Made by a program: the position numbers and the translations under genes. A stretch of DNA of 28,628 nucleotides, taken from NCBI GenBank assembly GCA_964344305.1, contig CAYFMT010000021.1:1-28628 (forward strand), given 5' to 3'. This document shows positions 15,302-23,760 of the stretch, one piece after another. The notes beneath the pieces were generated by a model that saw only the letters and a program-made list of their open reading frames with translations, was not told the DNA's origin and made no database searches. Every line of letters starts with the position of its first letter. The first letter of the stretch is position 1. This stretch comes from JABMOV01 sp964344305. GTDB taxonomy: Bacteria > Fidelibacterota > Marinisomatia > Marinisomatales > JABMOV01.

Positions 15302-16180
15302 ATGAACCACCTGGATCAACTGGAAGCAAAATCTGTCCACATTCTCCGTGAGGCATATGCCAATTTCAAAAACCTGGGTATGCTCTGGAGCATTGGGAAG
15401 GACAGTACCGTACTCCTATGGCTTGCACGAAAAGCATTTTTCGGACACGTCCCTATTCCTCTTGTACATATCGACACAAGCTATAAAATCCCTGAAATGA
15501 TTGAATACCGTAATCGCCTGGCCATGGAATGGCACCTCACCATGATATACGGTCAAAACGAAAAGGCCTTAAAAGACCAACAAACATTTCCAGATGGGAA
15601 TGTCGACCGGATCACCTGCTGCCAATCCCTGAAATCAGAAGCGTTGAAGAACACCCTGAGCGGTGCATGGACTCGATACAAGCTCAACCTCCAGACCGGT
15701 GAATATGAAAAGGACAAAAATACAGATCCTTACACCGGTGTCATTGTGGGTGTAAGAGCAGATGAAGAAGGAAGTCGATCCAAGGAACGGTATTTTTCCT
15801 CCCGGGATCAGGCCAACAACTGGGACGTGGGAGATCAGCCACCGGAGTTCTGGAACCAGTATAAAACAGATTTTGCCCCAGGAACCCATGTGCGTATCCA
15901 TCCACTTCTGGATTGGACAGAACTCAATATCTGGGAATACATCAAAAAGGAGAATATTCCCACTGTATCTCTTTACTATGACAAGGGAAGCGGTTCGCGG
16001 TACCGATCCCTGGGATGTTTTCCCTGCACAACTCCCGTGGAATCCACAGCAAAGAATGTGGACGATATTATTGATGAACTTATATCCGGAAAATTTTCCA
16101 ATATTGCTGAACGATCAGGTCGAGCCCAGGATGAAGAAGGCGGTGGCCTTGAAACCCTGCGTCGCGATGGATACATGTAG
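15302..16180 (+). CDS. cysD: Sulfate adenylyltransferase subunit 2
   Basis: 292 residues, usual length. With CysN it forms adenosine 5'-phosphosulfate (APS) from ATP and sulfate in the cytoplasm, the entry step of sulfate assimilation. The PP-loop appears as WSIGKDSTVLLWL (residues about 29-41). Other family segments are LVHIDTSYKIPEM, RADEEGSRSKERYFSSRD, HPLLDWTELNIWEYI, RYRSLGCFPCT and the terminal GGGLETLRRDGYM. It is followed 11 nt later by cysN. No cysH, cysI or sulfate permease is in the window, so the fate of APS is not shown here. Confidence 0.96.
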   Translation: MNHLDQLEAKSVHILREAYANFKNLGMLWSIGKDSTVLLWLARKAFFGHVPIPLVHIDTSYKIPEMIEYRNRLAMEWHLTMIYGQNEKALKDQQTFPDGNVDRITCCQSLKSEALKNTLSGAWTRYKLNLQTGEYEKDKNTDPYTGVIVGVRADEEGSRSKERYFSSRDQANNWDVGDQPPEFWNQYKTDFAPGTHVRIHPLLDWTELNIWEYIKKENIPTVSLYYDKGSGSRYRSLGCFPCTTPVESTAKNVDDIIDELISGKFSNIAERSGRAQDEEGGGLETLRRDGYM

Positions 16181-16191
16181 GGGATGAGACT

Positions 16192-17991
16192 ATGAATACT
16201 GAACGTCAGCAAATGAATATTGTTATTGCCGGTCATGTGGATCATGGGAAAAGCACCGTCATCGGTCGCCTTCTTGCAGATACGAATTCCCTCCCTGAAG
16301 GAAAGCTGGAACAGGTGAAACGCACCTGTGAACTAAATAGCAAACCCTTCGAGTATGCCTTCCTGCTTGATGCCCTGAAAGATGAGCAGGACCAGGGCAT
16401 TACCATTGATGCAGCCCGTGTCTTTTTCTCCACAAAAAAACGTGACTATATCATCATTGATGCACCTGGACACATTGAATTTTTGAAAAACATGATTACC
16501 GGTGCATCCCGCGCCGAATCTGCCCTCCTGGTTATCGATGCCAATGAAGGGGTACAGGAAAACTCCCGACGTCATGGTTACATGATGTCTATGCTGGGAA
16601 TCAGCCAGATGACTGTCCTGGTAAATAAAATGGATCTGGTGGATTACAATCAGTCCATCTTCGATAATATCGTCACAGAATACACACAGTTTTTAAATGA
16701 CATTGGTGTGACACCTCGTGGTTTCATTCCCGTAAGCGGATTCAAAGGTGACGGCATTGCTGTCTCTTCTAAAAATATGCCATGGTATACAGGAAATTCT
16801 GTCCTTGATGAACTGGATTCTTTTACCAAAGAAGCCGCCCCGGTGAATCTGCCATTCCGTATGCCGGTCCAGGCCATTTATAAATTCACCCAGAATGGGG
16901 ATGACAGACGCATTGTTGCCGGGACAATCGCTACAGGAACAATTCAAAAAGGCGACCAGGTGGTGTTTTATCCATCAGGAAAAACCAGCACCGTTAAAAA
17001 TATTGAAGCATTCAATGCTCCTGAATCAACATCCGCCCATGCGGATATGGCCACAGGGTTTACCCTTGATGAACAGATATATATCAATCGTGGAGACATC
17101 GCTGCAAAAGCATCAGAGCCACACCCGGAAGTCACGACGCGAATTCGCGTCAGTTTATTCTGGATTGGACACGAACCCCTAAAAAAGGGACGGGAATACA
17201 GCTTAAAGGTGGGGACAGATCGCGCTACCCTGAGGGTGGAAGAAATACTCAGGGTCGTGGATGCATCAAACCTGGATGTGAACGAAGAAAAAACAGACAT
17301 CCAGCGACATGATGTGGCTGAATGTATCCTGAAGCTCAACAAACCTATCGCTTTTGACCTGGCGGATAAACTTGCACTCACAAGCCGGTTTGTTATCATT
17401 GACAATTATGAAATCCGTGGTGGAGGCATCATTCGCGAAGCCATGGAAGATCGTCAATCCAGGGTTCGTGACAAGGTGTTATTAAGAAACTATAAATGGG
17501 TCCAAAGCCTCATCCCTGGAGAAAAACGGGCGGAGAAATACAACCAGCGTTCTACCCTTATCCTCATTACAGGTCAACAGGGGTCCGGGCGAAAAGAAGT
17601 GGCGAAAAACCTTGAGTCAACCCTGTTTGAAGATGGCAAAGTGGTGTACTTCATGGGCATCGGTTCCGTGATTTACGGTGTGGATGCTGATATTCCCGAC
17701 CATGAGGCCTCCAGAGCCGAACACATGCGTCGTCTGGCGGAGATTTCCCACATCCTTCTGGATGCCGGTGTCATTCTAATCGTCTCAGCCATCGAACTGA
17801 AGCAGGCGGATCTGGAGCTCATTAAAACTGCCATTGATCCAGACCAGATTGAAACAGTGTGGGTGGGGGATGATATTTCCAGCGATATTAAATTTGATTT
17901 GCAACTTCAACCAGGTGAATCCATGAAAGGCATGGTTCGAGAAATCAAAAACCTTCTACAGGAAAAAGGCATTATTTACAGACCCTGGTAA
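16192..17991 (+). CDS. cysN: Sulfate adenylyltransferase subunit 1 fused to a degenerate APS-kinase-like domain
   Basis: 599 residues, longer than stand-alone CysN (about 475) and close to CysNC/NodQ bifunctional proteins. The GTPase part is intact: AGHVDHGKST (G1), DAPGH (G3), NKMD (G4), then elongation-factor-like beta barrels (to about residue 420). It drives sulfate adenylylation by CysD. The C-terminal 170 residues align with APS kinase in order, but the P-loop reads GQQGSGRKE instead of GxSGxGKST. The DGDNxRHGL segment reads GIGSVIYGV, and the ISPxR segment reads IELKQ; RAEHMRR is retained. The P-loop Lys, the catalytic Asp and the substrate Arg are therefore missing, so kinase activity is unlikely. 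Ribosome site AGGGGATGAG. Probably an operon with cysD and perhaps yggT. Confidence 0.93.
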   Translation: MNTERQQMNIVIAGHVDHGKSTVIGRLLADTNSLPEGKLEQVKRTCELNSKPFEYAFLLDALKDEQDQGITIDAARVFFSTKKRDYIIIDAPGHIEFLKNMITGASRAESALLVIDANEGVQENSRRHGYMMSMLGISQMTVLVNKMDLVDYNQSIFDNIVTEYTQFLNDIGVTPRGFIPVSGFKGDGIAVSSKNMPWYTGNSVLDELDSFTKEAAPVNLPFRMPVQAIYKFTQNGDDRRIVAGTIATGTIQKGDQVVFYPSGKTSTVKNIEAFNAPESTSAHADMATGFTLDEQIYINRGDIAAKASEPHPEVTTRIRVSLFWIGHEPLKKGREYSLKVGTDRATLRVEEILRVVDASNLDVNEEKTDIQRHDVAECILKLNKPIAFDLADKLALTSRFVIIDNYEIRGGGIIREAMEDRQSRVRDKVLLRNYKWVQSLIPGEKRAEKYNQRSTLILITGQQGSGRKEVAKNLESTLFEDGKVVYFMGIGSVIYGVDADIPDHEASRAEHMRRLAEISHILLDAGVILIVSAIELKQADLELIKTAIDPDQIETVWVGDDISSDIKFDLQLQPGESMKGMVREIKNLLQEKGIIYRPW

Positions 17992-18014
17992 TTCTAATTA
18001 AATAGAGGAAATAC

Positions 18015-18266
18015 ATGGTATACTTCATTTTAGATCTCATATTTCAACTTTTGTATATCGCACTCATCGTTCGAGTGATCATTTCCTGGATTCAGGTGAA
18101 TCCCAATAATGAAATCGTTCGACTCATTGTTCAGATCACCGATCCACTAATCATTCCTATCAGACGAGTGCTTCCACCTATGAACATTGGTTTGGACATT
18201 TCCCCCATCATTGCATTTTTTGCCCTGGGTTTTATTCGAAAGCTGCTGTTCTGGGTTATGTTTTAG
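18015..18266 (+). CDS. YggT-family membrane protein
   Basis: 83 residues with two hydrophobic helices (about 2-24 and 60-82). The central segment RVIISWIQVNPNNEIVRLIVQITDPLI, followed by PIRRVLP, is the YggT signature, and the length fits a single YGGT domain. It is an integral inner-membrane protein whose family is linked to division or osmotic tolerance in some bacteria. The start has GAGGAAATAC just ahead and lies 23 bp after cysN, so co-transcription is likely, although a functional link to sulfate activation is not evident. Confidence 0.88.
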   Translation: MVYFILDLIFQLLYIALIVRVIISWIQVNPNNEIVRLIVQITDPLIIPIRRVLPPMNIGLDISPIIAFFALGFIRKLLFWVMF

Positions 18267-18389
18267 ACTGAGTTTATTTGTCTATTTTTTCTTATATACC
18301 CTATCAGGAATGTACACGACAGTTTTCCCGACCTTTTATTTGGAAATTTAGTCCTGTCAACTCACCCTTACACCTCAGGAATAATCAGA

Positions 18390-19235
18390 ATGAAAATTTT
18401 CATTACACTCCTTTATCTGGTAACAACGATGGTACTTCCAATGGATGGTCCTAAGGGTAAAGATTCCGATCCAGAACTGGTGTTTATTTACAATGCAAAT
18501 AGCGGGTTATTCAGCGCCATTACAGATTATGTACATAAAATGGTATCACCGGAAACCTACGACTGCAATCTCTGTGGTATCACTTATGATAATCTTGGCA
18601 TGAAAAATGAGTGGAAATCCTACCTGGAATCACTTCCAATTGCATACAGGTTTACTTATCGAAATTTATTAACCGATACTCATTTAAGGAACATCGCCCT
18701 TCCTGCCATTGCCATTGTAGAGGAAGAAACCACAGATATCTTTCTCTCTGCCGAAATCATCAATGGCGCAACCACCGTTAGCGAACTAATATCCTTGATT
18801 AACACCGAACTAAAAAAGAGGGGACTTATGGCCAGGAAAACATCCTTACCCAAAACAGAAGCTGAGTGGAAGGACGTCCTCTCACCTGAAGAATACCATG
18901 TGCTGAGAGAAAAGGGAACGGAAAGAGCCTTTACGGGCAAATATGATGAGCATTTCGATGCAGGAACCTATACCTGTGCCGGGTGTGAGACACCCCTGTT
19001 TCACTCAGACACCAAATACAATTCCGGGTGTGGTTGGCCTGCATTTTTTAATTTTATCCCCGGTACCATCACGGAACATTTGGATACCAGTCATGGCATG
19101 GTGCGAACTGAAGTCACCTGCAGCAATTGTGGCGGGCATTTGGGACACGTATTTACAGATGGTCCGGACCCAACTGGATTACGCTACTGTATTAATTCCA
19201 TCTCACTACATTTTGTGCCTGATACTACTCCATAA
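18390..19235 (+). CDS. Exported CxxC-domain protein fused to zinc-type MsrB
   Basis: 281 residues. A signal peptide (about 1-20) is followed by an unrecognised domain (about 28-145) with YNANSG, a CNLC pair and ALPAIAIVEEE, giving a thioredoxin-like impression that I cannot confirm. The C-terminal MsrB domain (147-281) has the zinc pairs CAGC and CSNC, SGCGWPAF, GGHLGHVFTDGP and catalytic Cys in GLRYCINSISLHF; it reduces methionine-R-sulfoxide. At residue 147 an internal ATG (18828) begins a typical MsrB N-terminus (MARKTSLPKTEAEWKDVL), with AGGGG 4 nt upstream. A second, cytoplasmic MsrB product is therefore possible. The gene ends with no gap to the convergent kinase gene. Confidence 0.88.
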   Translation: MKIFITLLYLVTTMVLPMDGPKGKDSDPELVFIYNANSGLFSAITDYVHKMVSPETYDCNLCGITYDNLGMKNEWKSYLESLPIAYRFTYRNLLTDTHLRNIALPAIAIVEEETTDIFLSAEIINGATTVSELISLINTELKKRGLMARKTSLPKTEAEWKDVLSPEEYHVLREKGTERAFTGKYDEHFDAGTYTCAGCETPLFHSDTKYNSGCGWPAFFNFIPGTITEHLDTSHGMVRTEVTCSNCGGHLGHVFTDGPDPTGLRYCINSISLHFVPDTTP

Positions 19236-20297
19236 TCATTCGGTAGAATCAAGATCAATATAAAACGTATTACCTCTTGGTTGATTTGTTATCAACTCCG
19301 GTTGTGACCCGTGCGCCTCTGCAATTTTTTTTACAATCCATAAACCCAATCCACGACCTCCCGCTGCAATATTCCCGGATTTTCCCCGGTGAAAAATGTC
19401 TTCTTTTAGTTCAGGTGGAATAGGGTCATTTTGATCTATCAGACTGCACCTGATCTTTCCTGCGCATAGTTCTGTTTTCATAATAACAGAGGATTCACCA
19501 TTCCCATGCCGGATGGCATTTTCCAAAAAATTAAGAAATACCTCTCGAATGATTGGGTTGGCGGATACCCGGTGTGATGGATCAGCGTGATTCTTGACAA
19601 GAAGTCCATTTGCTGAATCATTCGTTTTCACACTCTTTATACAATTTTCATATAGATCGTGTATATCAATAGATTCCTTTTCAAGATGCTCTTCTCCAAG
19701 GATGTGAGCCAGTTTCAGCGTGGATTGAATTGTATTATTTAATGATTGGGCTGCAGAGTGAATGGTAGTGATGGCTTCTCTATCAGGTGGCCCAGATATC
19801 AGAAATTCACTCATGCCCACAATGGCATTTACTGGATTGATAATGTCATGGGATAATATATCGATTAGCATGAGTTTGAATTCGTTTTCCTGACGATAAT
19901 TCTCATTTTTATCCTCAAGCTCCCGCTCCATTTCCAGAATATGCGTTATATCCCTATCCACACCACGGTAACCCCGTAATGTACCATCTGGATTCAGGAG
20001 TGGAATCCCGGTAGATTCCATAATGACATCCCGACCATCTTTATGACAAAACCGTCCCCTGAAATTCTTCCAGGGGATTCCATCCTTCAATTCAGTATTA
20101 AACGTCCTGATTTTCTCTGGCGTAGCCAATTCCTTTGGCCAGCAAAATGTTACATGTTTCCCAATTATTTCCTGTTTCGTATAACCTAAAATGGATTCAA
20201 TGGCTGCATTGGAATAGGTGTGAATACCGTCCATATCCATTTCCCAAATCCAATCGGACAGGGAATCAAGAAAATCCTCAAATGATGTCTTATCCAT
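19236..20297 (-). CDS. Soluble PAS-domain histidine kinase
   Basis: 353 residues, no signal or membrane helix. A PAS domain with PAC segment (about 5-130) contains DWIWEMDMDGIHTYSN, ILGYTKQEIIGKH and GYRGVDRDITH. A coiled-coil stretch then leads to HisKA with H150 in LSHDIINPVNAIVG, and an HATPase domain with ENAIRHG and GGRGLGLWIVKKI. The usual DxGxGI box reads DQNDPIPPE, a departure also seen in some PAS kinases, so ATPase activity is likely but not assured. No regulator lies next to it: an orphan kinase. The ribosome site AAGGAG lies close to the ATG. The stop codon abuts that of the convergent msrB fusion. Confidence 0.87.
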   Translation of the reverse strand: MDKTSFEDFLDSLSDWIWEMDMDGIHTYSNAAIESILGYTKQEIIGKHVTFCWPKELATPEKIRTFNTELKDGIPWKNFRGRFCHKDGRDVIMESTGIPLLNPDGTLRGYRGVDRDITHILEMERELEDKNENYRQENEFKLMLIDILSHDIINPVNAIVGMSEFLISGPPDREAITTIHSAAQSLNNTIQSTLKLAHILGEEHLEKESIDIHDLYENCIKSVKTNDSANGLLVKNHADPSHRVSANPIIREVFLNFLENAIRHGNGESSVIMKTELCAGKIRCSLIDQNDPIPPELKEDIFHRGKSGNIAAGGRGLGLWIVKKIAEAHGSQPELITNQPRGNTFYIDLDSTE

Positions 20298-20406
20298 CTC
20301 TCCTTAGATAATAAATCCATCAATACACTAAGAGAAATATACGTGTACAAGATAAATACTGTCTACCCCATTCACCCCGTGACTTCATCTGTCTGTAATT
20401 TTATCC

Positions 20407-21297
20407 ATGCAATACGCCATCAAGAACAGTCATGTTTTTCACATTGATTCAGCCCCCAGGGATGACCACTATCGATGTCCCCGTTGTGGTTTACCTGTTG
20501 TGATTGGTCAGACTACTTTCAAACACCGTATAAACAATCCAGATTGCAGTAAATCATCTGAATCTGAAATTCATCTTCTGGCGAAATGGGTCATAAAAAC
20601 ACAGGGAATCGTTCGTTTTCCTGATGGTGTTTCTCCAGTTCCACTAAAATCTATTGAGATTGAGAAACACAGAAGTCAGTTCATTTTTGATGTATTTGCA
20701 TTGCAGTCAGATGACCATCCCGTGGTGATTGAAGTAAATCATGAAGGACCCATTTCGGTGAAGAAAAAAGACTATCTTCAAGCCATGGATATGAATGGAT
20801 TTGAAATCTGTATCGATGAGAATCCACATGAAGATTTTTTACGATACATTATTGAAGAGGCGCCTCGAACATGGGTCTGGAAAGCCACCGGGAAAAAACG
20901 ACAGTTGCCAAATGAATCCAGTATTGAAAGACCTGATCCATCTATTCATCCCATTTACACCCGTGAATTACTAGAGGATTATATTCATGCTCTTCGAAGC
21001 AGGTATTCTCATCTTGAAAACCAGGTGTTCACAGGAAGAGTTACTCAAACACATAACTATACAGGGATTCCATCACGACTGAGGTATTTCCTGGATTGCT
21101 CTGAATTGAACACAGATATTCTCAAAGCCATCTGTGTTTTACCCGGCACATATCCATTCAGGAAAGACGACGTAGGAAAACCATTTACATTTACATTGAA
21201 TTGTGATCCATCCCGCATGATCTTCAATACCGTAACAAAATGGTCGCTTTTCTTGCCCCTTGCACTACAAATTGAACCCGTCATTTCTGAGGATTAA
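20407..21297 (+). CDS. CoiA-like nuclease/zinc-finger protein
   Basis: 296 residues. The N-terminus has a CxxC pair (CPRC at about 24-27), then FKHR and a DCSKSSESEIHLLAKW segment. This matches the CoiA pattern in which a zinc-binding stretch and an ExxxH motif precede the nuclease core. The core IFDVFALQSDDHPVVIEVNHEG (D then E-x-N) resembles a PD-(D/E)XK fold with Asn in place of the usual Lys/Gln. CoiA is a competence-linked protein; a DNA-uptake or DNA-processing role is inference. The C-terminal half is unrecognised. It is divergent from the PAS kinase and lies 6 nt ahead of the secreted protein gene, with which it is probably co-transcribed. Confidence 0.6.
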   Translation: MQYAIKNSHVFHIDSAPRDDHYRCPRCGLPVVIGQTTFKHRINNPDCSKSSESEIHLLAKWVIKTQGIVRFPDGVSPVPLKSIEIEKHRSQFIFDVFALQSDDHPVVIEVNHEGPISVKKKDYLQAMDMNGFEICIDENPHEDFLRYIIEEAPRTWVWKATGKKRQLPNESSIERPDPSIHPIYTRELLEDYIHALRSRYSHLENQVFTGRVTQTHNYTGIPSRLRYFLDCSELNTDILKAICVLPGTYPFRKDDVGKPFTFTLNCDPSRMIFNTVTKWSLFLPLALQIEPVISED

Positions 21298-21303
21298 TCG
21301 ACC

Positions 21304-22215
21304 ATGAAACGTACCCTGATCATATTTTTCTATTCCGTGTTCATGTTGCAAGCACAGGAAATCCAGCCTTATGAAGGTCATGTGTCTTTCGATTATACCG
21401 GCAGTGAAAATGGCAGTTTCCTTGCAGATTTTTCCATGGATACAAGCGGCGCTGGTGCAGTTATTATCCCTAGCGGTGATACCACTTATACTGTCATCAC
21501 AGCGCTTCAACCAGATCTAACGGATTCCACAGTGGACGCGTTTATGATGGTCATGGTGGATACAGCCTATCCATTAGAACCTCAAACATGGACCATGGGT
21601 CTGCCTATTGGGGACCCACCTCCCGGTTCGTTTTGTATGTTTATGACCAACATTGACAGTTCACTGCTTGCTGAAATGTTTGAGCCATTCATGGATTCCA
21701 CCCTTGTGGATGAACTCTCAGATTCCCTTCTTATGGAAATTGTTCTCACCCTTGCATCGTACGCCTACGGTTCACTGGCAGGATCCGTTACTGTGGATGC
21801 CGTCAGTCCTGATACATTGAACGGCACATTTTCATCAACAGTTGTAAAGGTGGGATTTCCCCCTCCCACCATTCAGATTTCAAATGGGGCTTTTCATATG
21901 TCAGGCATAAATATTGATTTGGTGAGTATTGAAAATGGTGACCCTCAAGTACCTCAGACATTCGACTTAAGTGCATACCCAAATCCATTTAACCCCACAA
22001 CTCAAATCCGGTTTGGATTGCATACGCACGATAGAATGATCCTGGATATTGTGGATATTGCCGGCAGGTCTGTTGAAACCCTAAAGCAAGGTTATTTCCC
22101 TTCAGGATTATATACCGTGTCCTGGGATGCGCGTCAACATGCTAGTGGTATATATTTTATAAGACTTCGATCGGGGCATAAAACACAGACGGAAAAAATA
22201 CTTTATTTGAAATAA
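21304..22215 (+). CDS. Secreted protein with C-terminal FlgD-like/T9SS-type sorting domain
   Basis: 303 residues. A signal peptide (about 1-18, ending MLQAQ) is followed by an unrecognised, Asp/Ser/Thr-rich domain (about 20-205). The last 80 residues are the classic FCB-group C-terminal module: YPNPFNPTTQIRFGL, then DIAGRSVETL, SGLYTVSWDA and ASGIYFIRLRSG, ending in TEKILYLK. This module directs outer-membrane export and attachment through type IX secretion in Bacteroidetes, and related sequences are common in other FCB bacteria. No secretion genes are in this window. The ribosome site GAGG lies in the end of the CoiA-like gene. Confidence 0.85.
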   Translation: MKRTLIIFFYSVFMLQAQEIQPYEGHVSFDYTGSENGSFLADFSMDTSGAGAVIIPSGDTTYTVITALQPDLTDSTVDAFMMVMVDTAYPLEPQTWTMGLPIGDPPPGSFCMFMTNIDSSLLAEMFEPFMDSTLVDELSDSLLMEIVLTLASYAYGSLAGSVTVDAVSPDTLNGTFSSTVVKVGFPPPTIQISNGAFHMSGINIDLVSIENGDPQVPQTFDLSAYPNPFNPTTQIRFGLHTHDRMILDIVDIAGRSVETLKQGYFPSGLYTVSWDARQHASGIYFIRLRSGHKTQTEKILYLK

Positions 22216-22782
22216 CTATTTTTCTGGTTCAACAGCAGCATACTGCTGCCAGAATTGTACCGATTCCGCCCATTCATCTGACGAATATCTCGCTTTTGTT
22301 CCACCGGCAAGCTCCAGCTGATTTCTCATCATGGTGACAGGTCCCATTGGAAAGGAATCAAGCCCTTCAGGAATGGCCTGAATACTGATGAGTTCCCATT
22401 CAGCATCCGTTGTCTGTTCATCATTTTCAGCCAGAACATCGTGCCTGTACAGAACAAATTGCACTTTCCCTGCTTTCAATGGTGTTCCACCTCTGGCGCG
22501 GATTTGAATATATGGTTCTTCTTCAGGTCGGCGTTTTACTGAATTGGCTGCCAGTCTGGTAGATTCATCGATTTTTACGAATGGACATATGAACTTGTTT
22601 ACCATGGATGGGTCAGCATCCACCAGTATCACACCGTCCCTGTATCCTTCAATATAGTATCCTGAGTCAAGTCTGGCTTCTGCATGCTGGGCAATGTCCT
22701 CAAAAGACAAATCAGGTGAAAAGGTCTTACCAGACCCTTTCACCTGACGGCGAACAAAATCGTTGACGGCTACCCGTTTCAT
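22216..22782 (-). CDS. DUF3228-like protein
   Basis: 188 residues, cytoplasmic, no membrane segment. Features such as VAVNDFVRRQ, EGYRDGVILVDADP, KRRPEEEPYIQ, VLYRHDVLAEN, TDAEWELISI and MGPVTMMRNQLELAGGT fit my recollection of the DUF3228 family, which has no known function. The gene overlaps the upstream membrane-protein gene by 4 nt (ATGA), so both are translated together. Its stop codon directly abuts that of the convergent secreted-protein gene. Family assignment is from memory and needs a profile search. Confidence 0.7.
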   Translation of the reverse strand: MKRVAVNDFVRRQVKGSGKTFSPDLSFEDIAQHAEARLDSGYYIEGYRDGVILVDADPSMVNKFICPFVKIDESTRLAANSVKRRPEEEPYIQIRARGGTPLKAGKVQFVLYRHDVLAENDEQTTDAEWELISIQAIPEGLDSFPMGPVTMMRNQLELAGGTKARYSSDEWAESVQFWQQYAAVEPEK

Positions 22783-23684
22783 TCAGATGGCGGTTTTTCC
22801 TCTTCCACTGTTTCTTCTACAATGGGCAATTCAGCTGTAACAGGTTGTGGTTTCCTTGATTGTTTCCAATTGTATAAAACAACCAGAACAGCACCCCATC
22901 CAATAATGTGTGCAATGGTCTTGATCAATCCTCCTGCAAATGGAATAAGACCCACGACCCAGAGCAGGATGATCCCTGCTATAATATGCAGAATAGTGGA
23001 TGTGGAAGTATTACCAAGTGCCTTTAATAATTTCTGTCCCACCACAGCAGCGGCAGAGAAATAGCCAAAGAAAACTAGGAGGACTACGGAGACGATAAAC
23101 AATGGTATAAGAGGAATTCCCAGTAAGGATACAAGTAGCAGTAGGATAGAAGGTATAAACAGGATCATCCCGGCTACACCCACAAGAAATGATTTTCCCG
23201 GTTCCATTTCGATCATGTCAGTAACATAATCAAATTGTTTTGGCATAATTGCGATAATGATAACACCCAGAATTAAAATGGCAATGAGTGGGATGATGGT
23301 CCACCCCCAGGGCATGTGCCAGTCATCATGGTCCCAATTGTTAAAGAAAGTACCGGCAAAATTGAAATCATCCACTTCTACGATCTCGCCATAAACCACC
23401 GCGCCCTGGCTCATGCGGATTTCTCCTCCTACACTGACGCAATCATCATGGATGACTGCATCAGGTCCGAGATAAATATCTCCACCGACAGCCACGGCGG
23501 ACCCATTCACGGTGCCGTAAACCTTTGCATCACCACCTACTGCCACAGCGTCATCTACTTCTTCGTGTTTTTGGACAATGACGCTGCCACCGATCTTTAT
23601 CCTGCTCTTATCACCAGCAAAGAGTCCTGAAAGACTCAGGATCATTACCATTGATATGATTGAATAGCGCTTTAAAAATGTCAT
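22779..23684 (-). CDS. Exported bactofilin-like beta domain fused to polytopic membrane domain
   Basis: 301 residues. A signal peptide (about 1-23) is followed by a short polymer-forming-type repeat region (about 28-105) with recurring short units: VAVGGDAKVYGTVNG, VAVGGDIYLGPDAVI and VSVGGEIRMSQGAVVYGEI. This resembles the right-angled beta solenoid of bactofilins but lies on the extracytoplasmic side. About five membrane helices follow (about 127-275), with a charged, Pro/Glu-rich cytoplasmic tail. The ribosome site AAGGAGTGTAAC precedes the ATG. It is the first gene of a pair with the DUF3228-like gene. A scaffold or membrane-stress role is only a guess. Confidence 0.75.
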   Translation of the reverse strand: MTFLKRYSIISMVMILSLSGLFAGDKSRIKIGGSVIVQKHEEVDDAVAVGGDAKVYGTVNGSAVAVGGDIYLGPDAVIHDDCVSVGGEIRMSQGAVVYGEIVEVDDFNFAGTFFNNWDHDDWHMPWGWTIIPLIAILILGVIIIAIMPKQFDYVTDMIEMEPGKSFLVGVAGMILFIPSILLLLVSLLGIPLIPLFIVSVVLLVFFGYFSAAAVVGQKLLKALGNTSTSTILHIIAGIILLWVVGLIPFAGGLIKTIAHIIGWGAVLVVLYNWKQSRKPQPVTAELPIVEETVEEEKPPSE

Positions 23685-23734
23685 GTTACACTCCTTGGAA
23701 AATTGTAATGTGTAAAAAGCACCGTAGGGACGGG

Positions 23735-23748
23735 CAAATAATTATTTG
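23735..23748. promoter_or_regulatory. Perfect 14-bp palindrome between two minus-strand genes
   Basis: CAAATAATTATTTG is its own reverse complement and is bracketed by GGAC/GTCC four-base arms on the outside. It lies 51 bp upstream of the bactofilin-like gene start. It could be an operator or a weak structural element; there is no T-run to make a terminator. Confidence 0.35.
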
Positions 23749-23760
23749 GTTGTCCGGGGA

